Assembly (NCBI RefSeq): GCF_018873765.1
Contig: NC_057922.1
Coordinates: 15,017,563-15,081,562 of the forward strand
Length of the DNA stretch: 64,000 bases
Direction: 5' to 3'
From: Telopea speciosissima
Taxonomy: Eukaryota > Streptophyta > Magnoliopsida > Proteales > Proteaceae
Shown here in pieces: positions 56,448 to 64,000 of the stretch; positions within the stretch are counted from its first letter, which is position 1; each line of letters opens with the position of its first letter. The notes beneath the pieces were generated by a model that was given only the letters and a program-made list of their open reading frames with translations, ran no database searches and was not told the DNA's origin. The translations under genes and the position numbers were made by a program.

Positions 56448-59400
56448 ATGAGGGCTACAAAATCCTCATCCGATGAAGAATTAAACCAGACGCCGGTCGT
56501 TCCGCCGCAAACAAGACGAAAGGGCATTGGAATTAGAACATGGCTCGTTGTATCCGAATCCGGCCAATCGCATCTCGAAGACATTGAAAAGCATTCAATC
56601 ATGAGAAGGACAGGGCTCCCTGCGCGTGATCTTAGGGTTCTTGATCCCATACTTTCGTATCCCTCGTCGATTTTTGGAAGGGAAAGAGCAATTGTCATCA
56701 ATTTGGAGCACATCAAGGCAATAATCACCGCAACTGAGGTTTTCGTGCTTAATTCCAAGGATCCAGCTGTTGCCCCATTTGTTCAAGATCTTCAGAACCG
56801 TGTTTCCAATGTGGCTCCCAAGAGGGTAATAGTTGTCTGTAGTTCTAGTTTCTTTCCATGATTATGCTCTTTCTCTCTTTCAGATTGATGGTGGTTGCTC
56901 CAAAATAATAAAACTTAGAATGATTAATAATCATTATATTTTTATTTTTGTCATTAGAGTCAAAAGATAGATGCTTAAACGGAAGATATTGCCCTATATC
57001 AGTTTACTTGATTGAATTATAGCTTCAACTTCATATTCAGGTGTTTAAAACCTGAATATAGCTTCAACTTCACAAAAGAGGCTTTCAATTTATTCCCATA
57101 TTATTATAGCTTCAACTTCACAAAAGAGGCTTTCAATTTATTCCCATATCATTATAGCTTCAACTTCACAAAAGAGGCTTTCAATTTATTCTCTTTTAGC
57201 TGTATCTTTCTTTTGCTACTGACACCTGAAAGCTGAACTTTAATTTCAATGCAGGTTATAATATTTAACTCTCTCTCTCTCTCTTATCCCTCTTCTTCTG
57301 TACAAGTAATATTTCCCTCATGCCATTTTTTAATGGAGATCCTACCAGCACAGGTATTTAGTTCCCAATCAACCATTTTCAATATATTTCCAAAATCCTG
57401 AGAAAGAATCTTTCCATTTTAGGGAAACTACAAAATCCTATCAGGGATAACCATCCTCACCATTTTAAATGCTTCCCTTGTGATCCTACATCCAACAATG
57501 ATGACCCACTCTATGTGCATGGACTACTGAATATATTATCGAGGTTGAGTTTCAATTATCTTCTTTTGATCACTACATGCAAGCTATTAGCAAGGACATC
57601 TGCATCTTAGAACAATATATATGTCAAATATCTTTTATTCCACAGATGAGCAAAATCTGTTCTCACTGCTGAATAAGCATTTTGCTTAGATTCTTGATGA
57701 TTGGCATAGATGGGCTGCGTTCTTTCTGGACATGTAAAGTTTTGTTGATTATTGGATTTTTTTTCTGTTCAAAGGCAACTGAGAGCTCTGATAATGACAT
57801 GGAGGTAACAGCCAATGAATCACAAGGCTTACCCGCATTTCATGCTCATCATGGAGCTGTGGGTACCATGATGTTGCCATTTGAGTTTAGAGCACTTGAA
57901 GCTTGTCTAGAATCTGCTTGCAGATGTCTTGATTATGAGGTATGTGTCTTTTGCCATTTAATCTCTCTCTCTATAACAAGGTTCCTTTAAGGGACAGTCG
58001 ATGTGCAATTTTATCTTTTTCCTGATGTGGGATGACAAAAATATGGAGGGATGCTTTGGATCATTGAGACACAATAGATAATAACTACTAAAAAATGGAG
58101 TACAATTTTCGTAAAGTAGGATGTAGGATTGATGGCCGAGTGATAACCCAAATCCCAATATATAATTCAACGTCTTAGTCAAATTATTCTTAAGGGAGGA
58201 AAAAAATTGAAGAGGATCTGCCTGTAGAATTAGGGGGAGTTGAGGAATATTCCTCTAGAGAGCTTTTATGGCCTACATATATTACCTATATTGAATAAGA
58301 AAAACATGTAACTGCCTTAAAACCATGCAGGATTTCTGCAGCAGGATGCTGCATAATCAAGAAACAGCACATACATAAAATGAGTCCAGTAGACATGAAG
58401 ATGTTGAGATGTGGGTATGAGTAAAAAGTCTAGAAAGGACAAAACTGTAAATGAATAGGTGACATGATCAAGGTCAGTCCATGGAGATTGTGTGCGACAG
58501 ATATAAATGACTTTAATCGTGAGAAAGAGAGATGCCATGCAAGTGGAAGGCTCTGAAAAGTTAAGGCAAAGGCCAAAAATGATACTGATCAATTTTCAGA
58601 GTACTTAGCAAAGCATTAAGGACTTCAAATTTGACAAAAGTTATGATCCTGACAGCACTGTAATTGCTGAGAAGGCTTTGCGGGCAACTTGAAGATGGCT
58701 AGGAATTTGTAAGATTTAAATCCATCTTATGTATTTTATCCTAATAGGTATATGTGAATCTTAGGTTTCAGTTCATTGAGTATGACAATGATGACAATGA
58801 TATGAATCGAATAACAATTCCCCCCCCCCCCCTTTTATCCTACTCCTACAATGATAGCAATGATATGAATTGAGTACTACTTGTATTGTTGTTATTATAA
58901 GAAGGGAAGGTGGCAAATCAAGGGGAGAACACTATCTATGCAACAGTTCAAATTGACCGCATTATTCCTCTATGGCTCAACATCAGGCATTCATTGTGCA
59001 AAGTACAATGGCCACTAAAAGACCCGTTATGAAGCCACTAAAAGACCCGTTATGAAAGGTACAGATTTATTAGAATATGATAAGATACAAAGATCAGAGC
59101 AGTCAGTGTTCTAAACATGTAGGATCGAAAGCCGTGGTGAAATCTCAAGCGAATCTTTTCAAAGTTCTATTATGTAGGACATGAAGAAATTTCCACCTTA
59201 GTCTTTTTGGTGTGGAGACTGTCCTGTAACCTCTGTTTAGTAAAAGGAATTTCTTAACTCAGATTTATTTTTCATATCCATAGATTATGTACATGAGTTT
59301 AGACTCTAGACTTAATTTTATATCTTGTACAGATTGAAAAGATTTTCTCAACCACTAATATTCAATGCTGTCAAACCCTCTGTATAACTTCACACAAGAC

Positions 59401-62400
59401 CATGCAGCAGTTACTGTAAGCTCTACTTTGGTGGCTGAAATATAACACTGTTTTTCACATGGCTTTTCTAAAATTCAATTTATATGATAAATCTTACATT
59501 ACATTTGTTAAATTTATGCCTAATGATTATCGATTTTGTTTCCTCTTGATAAAAGGTGTTATAAGAAAATATATTTTTTAGAGAAGGATCCCACTATGCT
59601 ATAAAGAAATTTCTGGTTGCTAAACAGTTGTTCCAGCAAGATTAAATATCTGTGGAAGATTATTCCTATATGCAGTTCCTTAACTTTCGTACTGTATAAA
59701 ATGGTTTCAAATGATTGCTGGAGGTCCTGCCACCCCTTATACTTCCATAGGATGAAGCATACCTCTACCAAAGTGTTCTACAACTTCTAATTGTGAAGAA
59801 TTTACCATTGTAACATTTCTATTTCTAATAGTTTTTCTTTTAATTTCATCCAGTCATTTTTGATCAAACTGCTTGGTACTTAATTTATAACAGACTTCCA
59901 CTTTGGAGCAAGAAGCATATCCAGCTTTGGATGAACTTACCTCTAAAATTAGCACGCTCACTCTAGAACGTGCCAGGCAAATAAAGAGTCGTTTAGTAGC
60001 AATATCCGGTCGGGTGCAAAAGGTAAACGGAAATCCTTTGCTTGGCATCTTCCACTATTACTTGGAAATGGTTAATGCCACGAATACTTGGCTGAACTAT
60101 ATTTTAGATTCATCTTCTTGAATTTTGGGAGTTATGATAAATTAACTTATCTTATGTATCTCTTGATTGGTAATATTTATTTGAATGCTTTATTCCATGT
60201 ATTTATTTTTTTTAGTGGCAAGGGAAGGAAGCATTAAGGTATTATCATTCCTTATTGATGCAGATTCATCACCAAATAGGGCTTGTTTCATTGGGAATAA
60301 GTCTAGGGTTGGGTTATATACATGTTGGGCCTTTGATCCCATGGGTTTTTAATGTAATAGGCCACTTTTATGGGCCTAAAATATGGGCAAATAGGTTGCA
60401 TACGGGATTAGCTCCCATACTTAGTTTTATTTTCATACTTAGCTTTTTATTTGGTGTTTTAAATGAACCGGTTCAACCAATGGTTCAATTTAAGTGACTT
60501 TATTAGTTTTTCTTTTAGTTGTTTAGTTAGGCTGGATTAAGACTCTATTTTGAGTCCATTTCAGTTTCCTAGTCAGTTTAAGTTAGCTAATAGGTCAAGG
60601 ATTGGGTTAGGCCTTTCCTTTTTAGTATTTAAGTCTATTTTTGAGTCTTCTATATAAGTTTGTAAGGGAAGCCAGCATTGAATACGAATTTGATTAATAA
60701 AACTCAGCTTTATGCTTGCTGCCTTTGTTGCTACTATTCTCTCCTATGAGATTCAGTCTTGTGAGTCGTATCAAGACTCCCCCCTTGTGAGTCATATGAA
60801 GGATTGAAGGACTGGAATCCCCAGTGACTCCTTGCATCTTGTAGATCGGGAGGTCCTCTCGTAGCTCTTCTTCAACGTGCTATTGTTGGAGATCAGTGTT
60901 ATTCAAGTAAGTAGTTTATTTAATTCTGCAATTACTTTCTTCTTCTAATCCTCCAACCCCAGCCTTCACAATCTGTCCAGCATTCCCTTCATTAGACCAC
61001 ATCCAAACCCCCCTCCATCCATCAAACCCTAGCCTCCATTAAACCTGCAACTTCCCCTCATTCGATCCATAGCTTGAAATTCAAGCAACCACCTTCCAGC
61101 CATCAGATATGTCCCAAACTTTCAGCAGACATCTCTCCCTCTCCCTCCTACACTCGATCTCACTTTGAACCCAATCTGACCATCTAAACCCTAATTCCCC
61201 TCATTTCCCACAAAACCCAAAAACCCTAAAAATATTCTAAATTCTGTCCAGACCTATTTAACCATCAGAACACCTCTAAATTCTGATCGAACCATTCCCC
61301 CACTGCCAGCTACACTCGACCAGAAACCCAGCCTCAAAACCCCACTCCAAACCCTAGTTTACAGCCTAGAACCTAAAACCAAAACCCAAACCCTAACCCT
61401 AGGTTTGCAGAATTTCTAAACCTATCCAAATCCTATTTTCTTTATACCATAATAATCCCCTAAACCTGCATACTAAAACCATATACAATCCTTACCCAAA
61501 TTCCTAAACCTAACCCTAGTTTTACCCTAAACAGCCCCAAATCTGCCTAATTAGCAAACAGTTTCAGAACTCTGATCTTACCTGGCTCCTATTCGGCCTT
61601 GCCTATATAGGACGACATTACTTACATCTCCATCTTTCACAACTTCACTCATTGCATCTAGTGCCATTGGTACATTTTGCAGAAAATGGGAATAATGATG
61701 GTAGCTTGAAGAGTTCTACGAAACCATTTTTCAGTGAAAAAGGGATTTATCAACAATTTAAGAATTATATCTGATTCTTTTCATGGACTAAGTTCTGAAA
61801 CTTAATTAACAAAACTATTGAAAAAGTGGATCATCAAGATCAACCATTGAAAGCTGAAGATGCTCGAAACAAAAGATTGTTCTCTCAGGTCAGACCACTT
61901 TGAATGGTTGATCCAAAGTGTATACATAAGCCAAAAGCATACAAATCAACAACCTCTTTAGAAACAGTACAACATACTATGCGAGTACTTGTGAAGAAAG
62001 TGTTTCTCAGGTGAACTTTCTCCAATGATGAAGTCATTTCAAGGAGGTATCCTATATAGTAATCTCAAGTAATTAAAGTAGTGGCTTAATGAATCAGTGT
62101 TGGATTAGAAACATGAATAATCAGATGGATCTTATCTCAACCAGAAAAGATGTTCCAACAATTTGATTCAGAGCTATAATGGTCATAGAAGGGGGCATAG
62201 TTAGAATTTCTTGTACAACATTTTATGGGAAGGGATACTATGCTTGGTGGAGCAACAAATCACCGGTTGGGGTTGGGTGGGTATTTCGGACACTTTGTCC
62301 AATAGGGGGGGGAGTATATTTCCGTCAAGGGGGGTGGGAGTATTTTGCCATCAATTACTCCCAACCACATCTGGTTGGCAGAGCAGAAAAATTTTCTCCA

Positions 62401-62975
62401 TGTTTTATACCCCAAATGCAAAATATGTTGCCAGACCTAGTTTTGCTCTAAAATCCATTTAATTGTGATAAGGCTGAGATGTTGTTGTTGTATATAATAT
62501 ATATGAGGAAGAGAAAAGTAGAAAGTGAAAAAGATTGCTCTCTGTCCTAGTTACATGGAAGCTGACAATCTTTCTTCAATCAAGCTGAGACGTTGGTAAA
62601 ACATTGGAGCCATTAATTTTCACATATTATGACCATGTTAATTGACCTAAAACTGTTATCTTTCTGCCCCTAAATTGATCATCTGCTAAATCAATAAGCA
62701 TTCGGGGGGGGGGTCTATAAATTCTGCTTCACTTGACTTATTGTAATTTTTTATTTGGTTGAGGCGCTTCCCAAGAAAGAACATTTTTCCTTCAATTATT
62801 TATTTCTTCAAACATCTTTGTGTTTTCAGGTGAGAGATGAACTTGAACATCTACTGGATGATGACAATGATATGGCTGAGATGTATTTGACTGAAAAACT
62901 TGTTAGTCAGCCATTGGATCCGACCTCCTTCAGAGGTGAATTAGACATTGATTCAATTAACTCACTTGATGAAAG
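56448..62975 (+). CDS. MRS2: MRS2/MGT-family magnesium transporter, 5' exons (partial)
   Basis: Four coding exons joined by GT-AG rules without frame loss: 56448-56825, 57775-57939, 59894-60022 and 62830-62975 (phase 2 at the end), about 272 codons. Diagnostic stretches are RRKGIGIRTWLVVSESGQ, MRRTGLPARDLRVLDPILSY, RERAIVINLEHIKAIITATE (exon 1), LPFEFRALEACLESACRCLD (exon 2), YPALDELTSKISTLTLERAR (exon 3) and VRDELEHLLDDDNDMAEMYL (exon 4). These belong to the soluble N-terminal domain of CorA/MRS2/ALR Mg2+ channels. The C-terminal exons with the two membrane spans and the GMN motif are not in the window. Which subtype and membrane (plastid, vacuole, ER) cannot be told. Introns are long and rich in repeats, and the next intron contains a copia-type LTR. 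Confidence 0.9.
57057..57200 (+). repeat. 48-bp tandem repeat, three units, in MRS2 intron 1
   Basis: ATAGCTTCAACTTCACAAAA followed by GAGGCTTTCAATTTATTC is repeated three times with a 48-bp period. A partial unit precedes it at about 57020. The in-frame peptide at 57012-57236 is a by-product, since 48 is a multiple of three. Confidence 0.9.
57940..59893. other. MRS2 intron 2, no further feature
   Basis: A C-run lies at 58820-58832 and a direct repeat GCCACTAAAAGACCCGTTAT occurs twice near 59011-59055. No ORF with family similarity; the minus-strand frames are short and unsupported. Confidence 0.5.
60257..61680 (+). mobile_element. Solo-LTR-like insertion in MRS2 intron 3
   Basis: A TG start (TGATGCAGATTCATCACC), a TATA-like TTCTATATAAGTTTGTAAG near 60650, a polyadenylation-like TTAATAAAACTC near 60696, and a long C-rich tail with many AACCCTA words make an LTR-like profile. 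No coding region follows. The right end and target duplication could not be fixed, so type and limits are tentative. Confidence 0.4.
61681..62829. other. Rest of MRS2 intron 3
   Basis: No gene. A G-rich stretch with GGTTGGGGTTGGGTGGG and GGGGGGGGAG lies at 62265-62335. The frames at 62179-62462 are low-complexity and unsupported. Confidence 0.4.
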
Positions 62976-63462
62976 GTGATTATAAGTCATCTATTTATGT
63001 TATAAAGAAAATTCAATTCGATCATCTCCCAGAAATAGTGATTTAGATTACCATTGTTCTAATATTAGTTGCTTTGATCAATCTTTATGCATACAATTTT
63101 CGTCCATATCATCTCCCCGACCACCAATTCTACCTCGACTTCCATCATGCCAATTCTTTGATGAAACAGAGGGTAGAGCAGATTTTTTTCAAACTTTGAT
63201 TTTTCTCCCGAGAAGGTTGTGTCCATGGCCACTTTTCTTAACACTTCACCCAACAAGTATCCACGAACCCCATCCAGGGAAGGAAGAGGGATCCTACCCA
63301 TAATCTAAACCTTAATAGGTTCATATTTTGGATTCAAATCACCAAGGACAATCAGGATGCATTCTTTTTAAAAAAATATGATATTGGCTTCATCTTCTGG
63401 GTTACATAGTTGAATGCCTCCATGGTGATCAAACTCCTCCCAGAGACAAGTCATCATATTAT

Positions 63463-64000
63463 TGTTAGATGTGTATAGAGTTGTAATAAGGGTAGTTCTG
63501 GTACTAGTCTTGTTACTAGTTACCTTATTATGTAATTCTGTATTTTCTTCTTTTTTACCTTTTACCTCCCTAGGGAGTGAGTTGTAATACTTTCATTTAT
63601 GACTTTGAAGTAATATAGATGTGTGGAGATCTCTCTCACACACACAACCATTACAACTGAAATATTACTCTTCCATTCTCTTGCTCTCTTCTTCTTCTCT
63701 TCCTCTCCACCATCTTCCTGCTCTTCTCTTATCTACATCCTTAAACTAAAATCCAACTTGGTATCAGAGCCAAAGGTTTGAGAGTCGTATCATCTCTATT
63801 TTCCTTATTTTTTCCCTCTCTTTGAGACCCTAGAACTCAAGGGATTTCAAAGAAGAGGTTCCTATGTAAATCCTTTACAAAAGAGGTATGAAGTAGGTTC
63901 TCTATAACCTATTTAGGTGATTGAGGATGATTCTTGAGCTACTTTGGAGCTCCATTGAAGCTGTTTTGAAGTGAACCAAGCAGCAGTTAGGGTTTCCGCC
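63463..64000 (+). mobile_element. 5' end of a copia-type LTR retrotransposon (runs off window)
   Basis: The LTR is about 63463-63758, starting TGTTAGAT and ending ATCCAACT (near-inverse ends). It is followed at once by TGGTATCAGAGCC, the standard primer-binding site complementary to initiator tRNA-Met. A pyrimidine-rich 3' half follows the possible TAATATAGATG start region. Internal sequence continues to the window end without an open gag frame yet. It lies in the MRS2 intron after exon 4 and in the same direction. Confidence 0.8.

Noticed and set aside
61190..61400. Telomere-like AACCCTA repeats
   Set aside because: Only scattered single words in a C-rich stretch; no tandem array.

Overview
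This is AT-rich nuclear DNA from a flowering plant. GT-AG introns, a FAR1-type Mutator element, MRS2 magnesium-transporter exons, Au-type SINEs, an endogenous pararetrovirus relic and copia/LINE debris all point that way. The species cannot be named from the window alone.

Left part (about 6.2-39.6 kb): a direct tandem array of five three-exon genes, all on the + strand, encoding DUF2431 (BMT5-like, Rossmann-fold methyltransferase-like) proteins. By eye all five have intact frames and splice sites: 6183-8170, 11308-13623, 24058-26035, 30074-32992 and 37048-39585. A sixth survives only as an exon-3 scrap near 27.0 kb. Copies 1, 2 and 4 are long forms (324, 342 and 341 aa) whose N-terminus (MGQVLSN or MGQVISN) fits an N-myristoylation signal. 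Copies 3 and 5 are short forms (276 and 277 aa) that begin MDQ, carry a duplicated 28-residue N-terminus and lack most of the linker. Promoters, exon 1 and gene bodies group differently among the copies, so the array is a recombination mosaic. Each intergenic spacer carries its own set of small inverted-repeat elements, and the other copies often show the matching empty site.

Between copies 2 and 3 lies a 7.6-kb Mutator-like element (16028-23627). It has about 345-bp terminal inverted repeats, a perfect 10-bp target duplication and an apparently intact FAR1/FRS-type transposase gene (17978-20525) with its DDE residues and SWIM zinc finger. It landed about 420 bp upstream of the copy-3 start codon and moved the rest of that promoter 7.6 kb away. 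This is the most notable object in the window.

Middle part (about 39.6-51.5 kb): a LINE 3' end on the minus strand, small inverted-repeat elements, a 309-bp tandem duplication and a decayed endogenous pararetrovirus (Caulimoviridae-like) on the minus strand. In order it carries movement-protein-like, coat/zinc-knuckle, aspartic protease, reverse transcriptase and RNase H segments. The movement-protein segment is split by a curious block rich in GAGATCTC palindromes.

Right part (about 54-64 kb): a small single-pass membrane/coiled-coil protein gene (minus strand), a copia pol scrap, and the first four coding exons of an MRS2/MGT-family magnesium transporter (56448-62975). Its introns are loaded with repeats, and the following intron contains the start of a copia-type LTR element that runs off the window end.
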